5,734 nucleotides of DNA from Clostridia bacterium (GCA_022360735.1 JAKSCF010000590.1:1-5734); one strand, 5' to 3'. Positions 1-5,386 are shown, counted from the stretch's first letter. Made by a program: numbers and translations. Notes: a model not told the origin generated them from the sequence alone.

Positions 1-2
1 GT

Positions 3-74
3 TGTGAAGTAAAAATAAAAGATATGCCAGAACCGGTATTCTCAGGACTAACACCTCTTATAATGATACTTTAG
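3..74 (+). CDS. C-terminal end of an unidentified protein (5' end outside window)
   Basis: An open frame enters from the left edge and gives 23 residues ending at TAG (72-74). The residues after the initial Cys read EVKIKDMPEPVFSGLTPLIM, then IL and stop. The composition (charged start, Pro-Glu-Pro turn, hydrophobic end) looks like a genuine protein terminus, and the competing minus-strand frame has no start codon. I do not recognise the family. There is no clear terminator directly after the stop; the first hairpin lies about 50 bases further on. The call rests only on protein-like composition over a short stretch, so it could be chance. Confidence 0.33.
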   Translation, partial: CEVKIKDMPEPVFSGLTPLIMIL

Positions 75-123
75 TGTAGATTTTCTGAATTAACGTCTTG
101 TGTCTCCGACGCCTTTAAACTAG

Positions 124-150
124 ACCCTCATAACCCTTCTCTCTGAGGGT
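124..150. repeat. Small inverted repeat (7-bp stem)
   Basis: ACCCTCA (124-130) pairs exactly with TGAGGGT (144-150) around a 13-base loop. No T-tract follows on either strand, so it is not a convincing intrinsic terminator. It sits in a locally GC-richer patch (about 105-165) unlike the AT-rich gene beside it, which may mark different ancestry. Confidence 0.3.
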
Positions 151-183
151 GCTTGCCCCCAGTAAATAGGTATGTATAACGAA

Positions 184-239
184 CGGAGATATTTAGTTAG
201 CTTAAGTTACAGCAATATTAGCACTCATAAACATCTCCG
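184..239. repeat. Inverted repeat / possible stem-loop downstream of the 427-aa gene
   Basis: CGGAGAT (184-190) pairs exactly with ATCTCCG (233-239). After one mismatch (191/232), TTTA (192-195) pairs with TAAA (228-231), giving a stem of 11 pairs in 12 positions. The loop is 32 bases and contains the shorter palindromic strings CTTAAG and GCAATATTAGC. It begins only 10 bases beyond the stop codon of the minus-strand gene at 250, so in that gene's transcript it would be a 3' structure. The T-run expected of a Rho-independent terminator is missing. It could be a transcript-end hairpin, an element end or a binding site. Confidence 0.4.
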
Positions 240-249
240 CACTTGTTAT

Positions 250-1533
250 TTAACCAGTGCAATTCAATAATTCTGCCAACATATCAAATTCTTTTTTTAT
301 AACTTTAAATTCGTTTTGTTTATTCTTCTGAAAAACGCTTTGTCTCCTCTCCCTTGCTTCATCTGAAAATAAATTTTCATAATCAATTTTACATTTCTTC
401 CCTTGTAAGTATTCAAGCATATTAATATTAGAATATGTAGTTAAGAATGACTTGTCTTTGTTAAATATAACACCCTTAGCTTTATATGAATTGAATACAG
501 TTTTCATATTATTGTCATGAGTTAAAATAAATGGGATATAATACCTTGTAATAGATATTTCAACGATAGCTCTTTCAACGATTCGCGGTATTGAAAAATC
601 CCAAGCTATGTTCTGTATAGTTTCAAATAGATGTGTCTTATCAATTTTTCTGTAGATAACGTCAAACATTTGGAACTTGCTAGGATTTTCAAAGTAGTCA
701 TATGTAAACTTAATTTCTCTTTCAAAATATAAACCAGCCACTTCATTCATAAATTCAAAAATATAATTCATCTTATTGTGGGGTGCTTTATTTGAAGAAA
801 ATCTAACTTTTAAAATGCCAATAATATACAGTGTCATCATTTTATGAATATCAAAATAAGATTTCATACCCTCTTTACTGTCATGAGAATTTAATATATT
901 ATTATATAACTGGTCAGTAAGTATATAAGCTTCTTGCCTATCAATATTAAATGCAATTATACCTTCTTCAATATATTTTTGAGTATTTATATTCTTAAAA
1001 AGTTCTAAATTTAATAAATTGTAATAAAAGTTGGCTTTATTATCATTTAATGTCTTACTATTAATTCCTTCTTTATTAAAAACATTATAGAAACTTTCAA
1101 TTATATATATTATATAATCAAATCTAAAATCATTACGAATTAATACATCCAAATTCTTTCTAACTTTTCTATTTAATCTTTCTGGATTGGTAAGGAACAT
1201 ACTAATATAATTTGCATAGTTTGAATCAATCATTACAGAGTAATCGACTTCAAAATTATAATTCTTCCCATTCATTTTTTTCATTTCTTCTAATATTTCA
1301 ATAAAAAAAAAAAAAATATTTTGACTTAAAAAGTATGATAGTAAATCTGAGTCAGACTCATTAATCAAAAGTACTATTTCTTCGGAAAATGAGCTTCTTC
1401 TATATTCGTCTAATGAACTTTCTATACAAAAATCTTGTCCATTCATATTTAGTCTATCAAAAATATTTAACAAATCACTTGGCTGTGATGCATCTATTAA
1501 ATCAACAATAGCATTTTCTATATATTTATTCAT
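250..1533 (-). CDS. Hypothetical protein, weakly PIN-nuclease-like, with coding T14 tract
   Basis: This is a 427-residue protein of no family I recognise, predicted soluble: no signal peptide and no convincing membrane span. The start is well supported: ATG at 1533 follows AAGGAG (1542-1547) with an 8-base gap. The N-terminal ~85 residues are acidic and helical-looking. From about residue 97 a hydrophobic strand ends in VMIDSNYANYI (Asp103). Near the C-terminal side come AWDFSIPR (Asp312) and IPFILTHDNNM (Asp340). A strand ending in Asp early and an 'ILTxD' strand late are the usual landmarks of PIN-domain RNases, so a diverged PIN-like nuclease is possible. The spacing is far longer than in VapC toxins, and this is inference. 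No antitoxin-like partner adjoins it. Residues 74-77 (FFFF) are encoded within a T14 run. The gene is much more AT-rich than the DUF4489 gene, and it stands alone beside IS debris, which suggests horizontal acquisition, for example as a defence-type gene. Upstream promoter boxes are weak. Confidence 0.85.
   Translation of the reverse strand: MNKYIENAIVDLIDASQPSDLLNIFDRLNMNGQDFCIESSLDEYRRSSFSEEIVLLINESDSDLLSYFLSQNIFFFFIEILEEMKKMNGKNYNFEVDYSVMIDSNYANYISMFLTNPERLNRKVRKNLDVLIRNDFRFDYIIYIIESFYNVFNKEGINSKTLNDNKANFYYNLLNLELFKNINTQKYIEEGIIAFNIDRQEAYILTDQLYNNILNSHDSKEGMKSYFDIHKMMTLYIIGILKVRFSSNKAPHNKMNYIFEFMNEVAGLYFEREIKFTYDYFENPSKFQMFDVIYRKIDKTHLFETIQNIAWDFSIPRIVERAIVEISITRYYIPFILTHDNNMKTVFNSYKAKGVIFNKDKSFLTTYSNINMLEYLQGKKCKIDYENLFSDEARERRQSVFQKNKQNEFKVIKKEFDMLAELLNCTG
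1303..1316. repeat. A14/T14 homopolymer inside the 427-aa gene
   Basis: Fourteen consecutive A on the plus strand, T14 in the coding strand, encode part of Ile73 and Phe74-77. Losing one base gives Leu-Leu-Lys-Tyr and then a TAG. Gaining one gives Tyr and then an immediate TGA. Either slip would leave a product of about 80 residues, ending before the PIN-like part. Runs this long are prone to replication and transcription slippage, so the tract could be a phase-variable switch. It is also a site where sequencing errors arise. Confidence 0.9.
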
Positions 1534-1639
1534 TTTTTCCTCTCCTTGCTTAATTCAATAAGTATTATTAAATCCATCATTAATTTGGTAACTCAATTTC
1601 AGTTAAGCTGTTATCTCTACGAACTCTGGTTAGCAAATC

Positions 1640-1665
1640 TGGACTTATGTCAATAATATAGACAC
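1640..1665. other. Possible terminal repeat of the IS3-type element
   Basis: Just beyond the 3' end of the IS3 transposase remnant, the minus strand reads GTGTCTATATTATTGACATA and then AGTCCA. This looks like an IS3-family terminal inverted repeat and sits where the right end of such an element belongs. The opposite end of the element is not in this window, so the assignment cannot be checked here. Confidence 0.25.
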
Positions 1666-1679
1666 AAAAGTTTAAATAT

Positions 1680-1820
1680 TTATGCAATTATCTTGGTAGC
1701 ATCATGAACTGCTTGCGGTGTCATGTAATTAATACTCCTGTGAATCCTTTTATGGTTATACCAGAATTCAATATATTCAAAAATGGCCTTACGGGCAGCC
1801 TCGAAATCATTATATTTATG
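1680..1820 (-). pseudogene. IS3-family transposase (OrfB), C-terminal remnant
   Basis: The minus strand encodes 46 in-frame residues ending in TAA (1680-1682). They include ARKAIFEYIEFWYNHKRIH, then RSINYMTPQAV. The pattern 'A...I..YI.fYN..RiH..l.ymtP' is the hallmark C-terminus of the IS3/IS150-group rve integrase that catalyses DDE transposition. The catalytic DDE residues lie upstream in intact copies, and all are absent here. The homology stops abruptly at the palindrome at 1820, where the frame soon meets TGA (1827-1829). This is therefore a dead 3' stub, perhaps 15% of a full OrfB. The family call is secure; the exact IS is not. Confidence 0.85.
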
Positions 1821-1868
1821 TAAGCGTCAAACAACAGACACGTTGACAGGCTGCTGTTTGACGCTTAC
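1820..1868. repeat. Near-perfect palindrome joining two IS remnants
   Basis: GTAAGCGTCAAACA (1820-1833) is an exact reverse complement of TGTTTGACGCTTAC (1855-1868). After one mismatch (1834/1854) the stem continues with CAG/CTG (1835-1837, 1851-1853), giving 17 pairs in 18 positions around a 13-base loop. Allowing a 2-base bulge outside, TTTAT (1815-1819) also pairs with ATAAA (1871-1875). There is no T-tract, so it is not a terminator. It separates two unrelated transposase fragments that lie in the same orientation, so it may be an element end, a small hairpin element or a recombination scar. Confidence 0.75.
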
Positions 1869-2023
1869 TCATAAACGGTACGCCTAAAAGCTACTTCTCC
1901 CATTAATGTCTTAATCGTCGTTTACCTTTGCCCATTATGACGGTATCTAGCTTTATCCCTCTCTTGTGCTAACTTCTTATCCATTTTCTTTAGTTTGCGT
2001 TTATTATTACATTTGTCATACAA
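1868..2023 (-). pseudogene. ISLre2-family (UPF0236) transposase, N-terminal remnant
   Basis: The minus-strand frame of 52 codons includes ERDKARYRHNGQR, a TAA stop, then TTIKTLMGEVAFRRTVYE. Intact ISLre2-family transposases carry a closely similar block near their N-terminus (RDK..YRHKGKR.TTIKTLMGEV.y.R..Y). The in-frame TAA at 1922-1924 stands where the family has Lys, consistent with AAA to TAA mutation. The fragment starts without the first ~30-40 residues and ends at the palindrome. No DDE-like catalytic region is present. It is inactive debris; the family assignment is by motif memory but is distinctive. Confidence 0.75.
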
Positions 2024-2080
2024 ATCACCCCGTATATGTTTTTTAGACAATTACATTATACAGTTTGATTTGTATGTTGG

Positions 2081-2111
2081 GAAGAGGTTTTTTGCCTCTT
2101 CTTATTTTTTT
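2081..2111 (+). terminator. Rho-independent terminator (plus strand)
   Basis: GAAGAGG (2081-2087) pairs exactly with CCTCTTC (2095-2101) around a 7-base loop, followed by TTATTTTTTT (2102-2111). This is a textbook intrinsic terminator for plus-strand transcription. No intact plus-strand gene now lies upstream in the window, so it is probably a relic of a lost gene or insulates the DUF4489 gene from upstream read-through. Confidence 0.75.
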
Positions 2112-2237
2112 GCCAATAATAATTATACTCTAAGATAGGCATATTTTATATTCTTATTTAATATTCCTTATAAATTAAATAACACAAATATAGGTACATC
2201 TTATCTGCGTTATTTTAACCTTAAACAAAGAGAAACT

Positions 2238-2251
2238 CCCGATTTTCCGGG
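2238..2251 (-). terminator. Weak hairpin after the orphan ORF remnant
   Basis: CCCG (2238-2241) pairs with CGGG (2248-2251) around 6 bases. Read on the minus strand it lies 24 bases after the stop of the reading frame at 2275-2412 and is followed by a T-rich stretch (AGTTTCTCTTTGTTT). Its position fits a terminator for that former gene, but the stem is only 4 bp. Confidence 0.25.
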
Positions 2252-2274
2252 CGCTTCCATACTAAAATTATCGT

Positions 2275-2412
2275 TTAGTGTCTTTTAATCATGCAATGAA
2301 AAGCAAAACCAAGATAACCGTTTTCTAATGATTTTGTCAACCATAAAAAATCAGGAATCCTATTATTTTCAGGATCTATATGGTACAAAGATAATAGAGC
2401 ATTTACATATAT
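2275..2412 (-). pseudogene. Orphan C-terminal protein remnant, 45 codons
   Basis: The minus strand holds 45 sense codons ending in TAA (2275-2277), with residues such as NALLSLYHIDPENNRIPDF followed by LWLTKSLENGYLGFAFH and CMIKRH. The composition is strikingly protein-like. There is no usable start: the only Met is five residues from the end, a possible TTG lacks a ribosome binding site, and an in-frame TAA (2413-2415) closes the 5' side. It therefore looks like the surviving 3' end of a decayed gene, and a weak terminator-like hairpin follows it. I do not recognise the family. It fills much of the otherwise gene-less stretch between the terminator at 2081 and the DUF4489 gene; 2112-2230 shows nothing I can name. 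Confidence 0.35.
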
Positions 2413-2508
2413 TTACCGAGACATATAAAATCTCTTTATACGATTATGTCGTCTAAAGAACCCAATACCTACCTGCTGCATATTATGAAGATATGGATTA
2501 TATATGCT

Positions 2509-2536
2509 TTGACGCATAAATATATAACAACATAAA
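2509..2536 (+). promoter_or_regulatory. Candidate promoter of the tandem-DUF4489 gene
   Basis: TTGACG (2509-2514) and CATAAA (2531-2536) are separated by 16 bases and could be sigma-A boxes. The overlapping CATAAATA (2515-2522) also resembles the CATA-type -10 element of the sporulation factors sigma-E and sigma-K, although no good partner -35 box is evident. The ribosome binding site GGAGG (2551-2555) follows. The sequence alone cannot decide which factor, if either, is used. Confidence 0.3.
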
Positions 2537-2563
2537 AAACTTTTATAGACGGAGGCTTTATAA

Positions 2564-3697
2564 ATGACACGCGAAGATTATAAAAGACCTGTAAAATGCC
2601 CCCCAAGTGCACCCACTTGCGCAAGCTGTAACTCGCCCAAGCATCCATGCCCTCAAAACGCTGTTTTCAATTGCTGTACGGGAGCAGGCATCAATACAGG
2701 CAGAATAGAACCCCCTTTTCTCCTGCCCCCTGAAAAACCAATACCACTGGCATGTGCTACACTGGATACCACTTGTTTGTGTAAGCCTATCGTTAAAATT
2801 ACATTTAGCTGTAAGGTCAATTTTATCCTTAGTTCACTGGGAGATATCGTACTAAACTTTCAGCTGGAGAAATCCTGTGATAATGGACAGGATGTTATTT
2901 GCGGCACCTGGACACTGACAAGAGATTCATTATTTAGCACATCAAGTAATGATTCTTTTGAGTTCGCATTCTGTGACTGTAACCCATGCCCGAGCTGCTG
3001 TACCTATTCTGTTAAAGCAATTTTGGATGCAGAGACAGGAGCGACTGCCTCGATAGCCATTGATGCACCCACAATTAAGGCAATAGCAATGGAAACTTGT
3101 AAGATTCAGAAGGTAGCTTCTTCTCCTAATACATCTCTTTATGAAACGGTAACAGGAACTTATGGTCATCAGGAGGCAAAGTGTCAACCAGCGGCACCTG
3201 TCTGTGCAAATTGTGAACCCAAGCATCCGTGTCCGCAAGGCGTTATCTTTAATTGCTGTACAGGAGCAGGCTTACAAACCACAAGTGTGTGTCCGGATAC
3301 GCCCCTCTCTCTTGTATGTGTAACGATTGATACCACCTACTTGTGCAGGCCGCTTATCGCATTGGATTTCAGTGCTATTATTGCTGCTGCGGTTCCGGAT
3401 GCCAACACTATTACACTCATCTTTCAGGTGAAAAAATCCTGTGACAACGGACAAAAAATTGATTGTGGCAGTTGGACATTTGAAAGAACTTTTCCCAGAC
3501 AGGATTTAACAACAAGTGATTCTCTTAGATTTACATTTTGCGACTGCAATCCTTACCCTAGTTGGTGTACGTATTCTGTTGAACTGGCCTCCTGCAATGC
3601 GGCAGAATTTGGCAATGGTGGTACGTTTTCGGGCAGCTTTAGCATCAATGCGCCAACAGCTGCAATACTGGCGGTGGACATTTGCCCTCAATCCTAG
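2564..3697 (+). CDS. Tandem DUF4489 cysteine-rich protein
   Basis: This 377-residue protein consists of two copies of DUF4489, a Clostridia-restricted domain of unknown function. Family signatures occur twice: FNCCTGAG (residues 35-42 and 229-236), 'DTT.LC.P' (68-74, 256-262), SCDNGQ (104-109, 292-297), 'CG.WT' (113-117, 301-305), FCDCNP (136-141, 325-330) and CTYSV (146-150, 335-339). Each unit is preceded by a Cys/Pro arm with CxxC and 'PKHPCPQ'. There are 34 cysteines, about 9%. No signal peptide or membrane span is visible. The start is clear: GGAGG lies 8 bases before ATG. The usual family layout as I know it is a single domain, so the duplication is noteworthy. High cysteine, cytoplasmic synthesis and a spore-former host suggest a disulfide-linked structural protein, possibly of the spore coat, exosporium or appendages, made in the mother cell; this is inference. 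It is monocistronic, and no good terminator is visible downstream. It is visibly richer in GC than the 427-aa gene. Confidence 0.9.
   Translation: MTREDYKRPVKCPPSAPTCASCNSPKHPCPQNAVFNCCTGAGINTGRIEPPFLLPPEKPIPLACATLDTTCLCKPIVKITFSCKVNFILSSLGDIVLNFQLEKSCDNGQDVICGTWTLTRDSLFSTSSNDSFEFAFCDCNPCPSCCTYSVKAILDAETGATASIAIDAPTIKAIAMETCKIQKVASSPNTSLYETVTGTYGHQEAKCQPAAPVCANCEPKHPCPQGVIFNCCTGAGLQTTSVCPDTPLSLVCVTIDTTYLCRPLIALDFSAIIAAAVPDANTITLIFQVKKSCDNGQKIDCGSWTFERTFPRQDLTTSDSLRFTFCDCNPYPSWCTYSVELASCNAAEFGNGGTFSGSFSINAPTAAILAVDICPQS
2597..3685 (+). repeat. Internal tandem duplication within the DUF4489 gene
   Basis: Codons 12-179 (2597-3100) and 207-374 (3182-3685) encode two homologous units joined by a 27-residue linker with no cysteine. 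The units align along their full length with few gaps. DNA similarity is still easily seen around 2667-2692 and 3250-3275 (AATTGCTGTAC then GGAGCAGGC), but elsewhere the copies differ at many synonymous and non-synonymous sites, so the duplication is old. Copy 2 has lost three cysteines present in copy 1: Cys71 to Tyr259, Cys142 to Tyr331 and Cys145 to Trp334. Confidence 0.85.
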
Positions 3698-3951
3698 CTA
3701 TCCATTTAAGGAAGCGACTTTTGCTTGGCGGTACCGGTAGAAAAAGATATCACACTTTAAAATCGAATTTATATTTGGACAAAAAACGGAGAAGCATCGT
3801 TGTTCTGGGTACTATCCAATCCATAACTGTTCAAAAGGCGTTCCAAAAAAATAGAATATATTGATCATTGGACATTTGTAAAACGAGTAATGTATTTTTT
3901 AAAACACCCTTATCCAAATGTATTGTTAGATTTCAAGTGTGCTATCTTTAA
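3698..3951. other. Gene-less gap between convergent genes
   Basis: No intact gene is supported in this 254-base gap. A palindrome GGTACC lies within CGGTACCG (3730-3737). A plus-strand frame between two stops (3761-3826) reads IYIWTKNGEASLFWV, which faintly recalls small Trp-rich clostridial proteins; it lacks a start and is probably decayed or accidental. I found no convincing bidirectional terminator. The best candidate is ACATT/AATGT (3872-3893) before a T6 run, with a stem of only 5 A/T-rich pairs. Confidence 0.5.
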
Positions 3952-5193
3952 TTACTCTGTTTTTAAGATTGAAATTTCCATGATTTTGTCTGCCAACTGA
4001 CGAAGATCAACATCGGCTTTATTGGTTAATATCACAACCCCTACAGGAAGTCCCTCCACGATTGCCAAATGACTGCTAAATCCACCAGTTCCACCGTTGT
4101 GCCAAATTATATCATTATCTTCTATTCTCTTTTTAGAAATAATCCATCCCATTGCCATAGATGTATGTTCATCTATTTCGTACAATTCTTTTTTTGATAG
4201 TTGTATGCTAGGTGTCTCATCTAAAATACTGGCATCTAAGAATCTAACCATATCTTTCACGGAAGAACGGATTCCTCCCATTGCTGCTATTCCTCCATTC
4301 GTATCCCAAGGCTTAGCCTTTGAAGCAATTGACATTTTGTTCAGCCTAATATACTTCCGATATCCTGTAGCCAGGCCTTCTACACTCTCAATAGTTGTAT
4401 TTGTCATATTTAGAGGGTCTGTGATGACATTTCCCAGTATTTCATCATAAGTTGAGTTGCTCTCTTGTTCTAAATACACCCCTAGTAAACCCACTCCTAT
4501 ATTAGAGTAGTTCCATTCTTTCTCCGGATATACCTTATATGTTTCTAAAAAGTTAATAAGTGTTAGATCATTCATATTAGAATATGGATTCCCACCGGTT
4601 AAGCTTGTAATGATTGTGTTTATTTTAAACCCTATATTGGTAGGAATCCTTGGAAGGCCAGAAGTATGCGTAATCAGACTTTCCAAGGTAACCCCTTCAA
4701 TCTGTTTTCCATGTAATTCTATGTTGTCGGAAAGTTGTACTTCACCTTTCTCTATAAAATCTGCCAATATTATCCCTGTATATGCTTTACTGATAGAACC
4801 TATTTCAAACAGTGTATCTTGCGTTACTTCATTTTCTTTACTTGCCATCCCATGGGTGATTATATGGGACCCGTTTGTATCTATAATCCCTACTGCAATC
4901 CCTGGAAGCTTGTTATCCTTCATATATTTAGTGACAATGTCATCGTATTGTTCCATTGAATCATGATCATATGTATGTTTACTTAATTGTATCTTATCGC
5001 TAATAGATATTTCATACTTTGTCATGATTAGTATCCCTGCTGCTATCACAATATATAGTATGATTTTTTTATTTATTATTCTATGTATTATACTTTCTCG
5101 GATACAGAGTATGCTTTTGAAGGTATATTCTATAACCAGAATCAACAGAAAGATATGTGTATATTCTTTAAAAATATTGATTAATTTATCCAC
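3952..5193 (-). CDS. Membrane-anchored serine hydrolase, class C beta-lactamase/PBP-like family
   Basis: This belongs to the PF00144 family of beta-lactamase-fold serine hydrolases (class C beta-lactamases, DD-peptidases, D-amino-acid amidases and esterases). Counting 413 residues from the GTG start, all three motifs are present: SxxK at Ser133-Lys136 (GSISK), YxN at Tyr229-Asn231 (YSN) and HNG at 365-367, in the usual KTG/HxG place, followed by GTGGFSS. The serine would form the acyl-enzyme. Two hydrophobic segments (about residues 11-31 and 42-60) precede the catalytic domain (about 83-413), so the enzyme is anchored and the domain should face outward. Likely substrates are peptidoglycan peptides or esters at the cell surface. 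The HxG motif argues more for a peptidase or esterase than a true beta-lactamase, but antibiotic hydrolysis cannot be excluded. It is alone behind its own promoter, with no BlaI/BlaR-like regulator in view. An ATG at 5211 would add six residues but lacks a ribosome binding site. Confidence 0.92.
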   Translation of the reverse strand: MDKLINIFKEYTHIFLLILVIEYTFKSILCIRESIIHRIINKKIILYIVIAAGILIMTKYEISISDKIQLSKHTYDHDSMEQYDDIVTKYMKDNKLPGIAVGIIDTNGSHIITHGMASKENEVTQDTLFEIGSISKAYTGIILADFIEKGEVQLSDNIELHGKQIEGVTLESLITHTSGLPRIPTNIGFKINTIITSLTGGNPYSNMNDLTLINFLETYKVYPEKEWNYSNIGVGLLGVYLEQESNSTYDEILGNVITDPLNMTNTTIESVEGLATGYRKYIRLNKMSIASKAKPWDTNGGIAAMGGIRSSVKDMVRFLDASILDETPSIQLSKKELYEIDEHTSMAMGWIISKKRIEDNDIIWHNGGTGGFSSHLAIVEGLPVGVVILTNKADVDLRQLADKIMEISILKTE

Positions 5194-5208
5194 AAAGAGT
5201 ATCTCCTT
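5191..5208 (-). promoter_or_regulatory. Ribosome binding site deciding a GTG start for the serine hydrolase
   Basis: On the minus strand AAGGAG (5208-5203) is followed after 9 bases by GTG (5193-5191). The upstream in-frame ATG (5211-5209) directly abuts this same AAGGAG and has only A/T-rich sequence before it (ATATTTAAATT). The Shine-Dalgarno sequence would thus lie inside the coding region if ATG were used, which favours GTG. Confidence 0.7.
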
Positions 5209-5276
5209 CATAATTTAAATATGGATATAGAACACCATGCAAGAAATAAATCTTCCGTTCACTGCTATATATACTG

Positions 5277-5304
5277 ATTATAGCAAGTTTTAATTGCATG
5301 TCAA
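5277..5304 (-). promoter_or_regulatory. Consensus sigma-A promoter of the serine hydrolase gene
   Basis: Read on the minus strand, TTGACA (5304-5299) and TATAAT (5282-5277) are both perfect consensus hexamers with a 16-base spacer. TGC directly before TATAAT makes an extended -10. Transcription should start near 5270, leaving a leader of about 75 bases before the GTG. This predicts strong vegetative expression unless a repressor acts. The leader has no obvious operator or riboswitch, apart from an AT-repeat TATATATA-like stretch just downstream of the -10 box. Confidence 0.85.
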
Positions 5305-5352
5305 CTATCAAATATATATTTTACTATAGAATAACCTAGCGTAAATTTTAAA

Positions 5353-5386
5353 AGAATGTTTTACCACAGGAAAATCAAGACATTCT
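5353..5386. terminator. Possible terminator hairpin (7-bp stem)
   Basis: AGAATGT (5353-5359) pairs exactly with ACATTCT (5380-5386) around a 20-base loop. On the minus strand a short T-rich tail (TTTAAAATTT) follows, and the stem overlaps the stop of the small LuxR-like frame at 5385-5462, so it may be that former gene's terminator. The long loop and A/T pairs make it weak. Confidence 0.3.

Noticed and set aside
1820..1868. Palindrome as a Rho-independent terminator or an integron attC site
   Set aside because: There is no T-tract on either side. The arms lack the RYYYAAC/GTTRRRY core boxes of attC in the right places, and no integrase or cassette is nearby.
2418..2452. GACATA/TATGTC inverted repeat (2420-2425 and 2445-2450) as an operator for the DUF4489 gene
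   Set aside because: Only six A/T-rich pairs, over 100 bases from the start codon, with no matching copy elsewhere; expected by chance in such DNA.
2942..3238. Open minus-strand frame of 98 codons inside the DUF4489 gene, and similar ones at 3272-3454 and 3506-3691
   Set aside because: All lie antisense to a well-supported gene, are rich in Cys/Arg as complements of its codons, and have no ribosome binding site. They are shadows.
2597..3685. Repeated DNA as a CRISPR array or a recent tandem duplication
   Set aside because: The repeat is a coding duplication about 500 bases long with many substitutions between copies; there are no short regular repeats with unique spacers.
3516..3864. Plus-strand frames 3516-3740 and 3682-3864 overlapping the end of the DUF4489 gene
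   Set aside because: Out of frame with a conserved domain and running into non-coding DNA, with no ribosome binding site and no recognisable motif.
4097..4966. Plus-strand open frames (4097-4450, 4610-4966, 4735-4959, 5024-5218)
   Set aside because: They are antisense to the serine hydrolase, whose three catalytic motifs fix the minus strand as coding; the translated residues are hydrophobic complements without start signals.
3952..5193. Calling the hydrolase an antibiotic-resistance beta-lactamase
   Set aside because: It has HNG rather than KTG at the third motif, two N-terminal membrane segments and no regulator pair. The family also contains peptidases and esterases, so resistance cannot be claimed from sequence.
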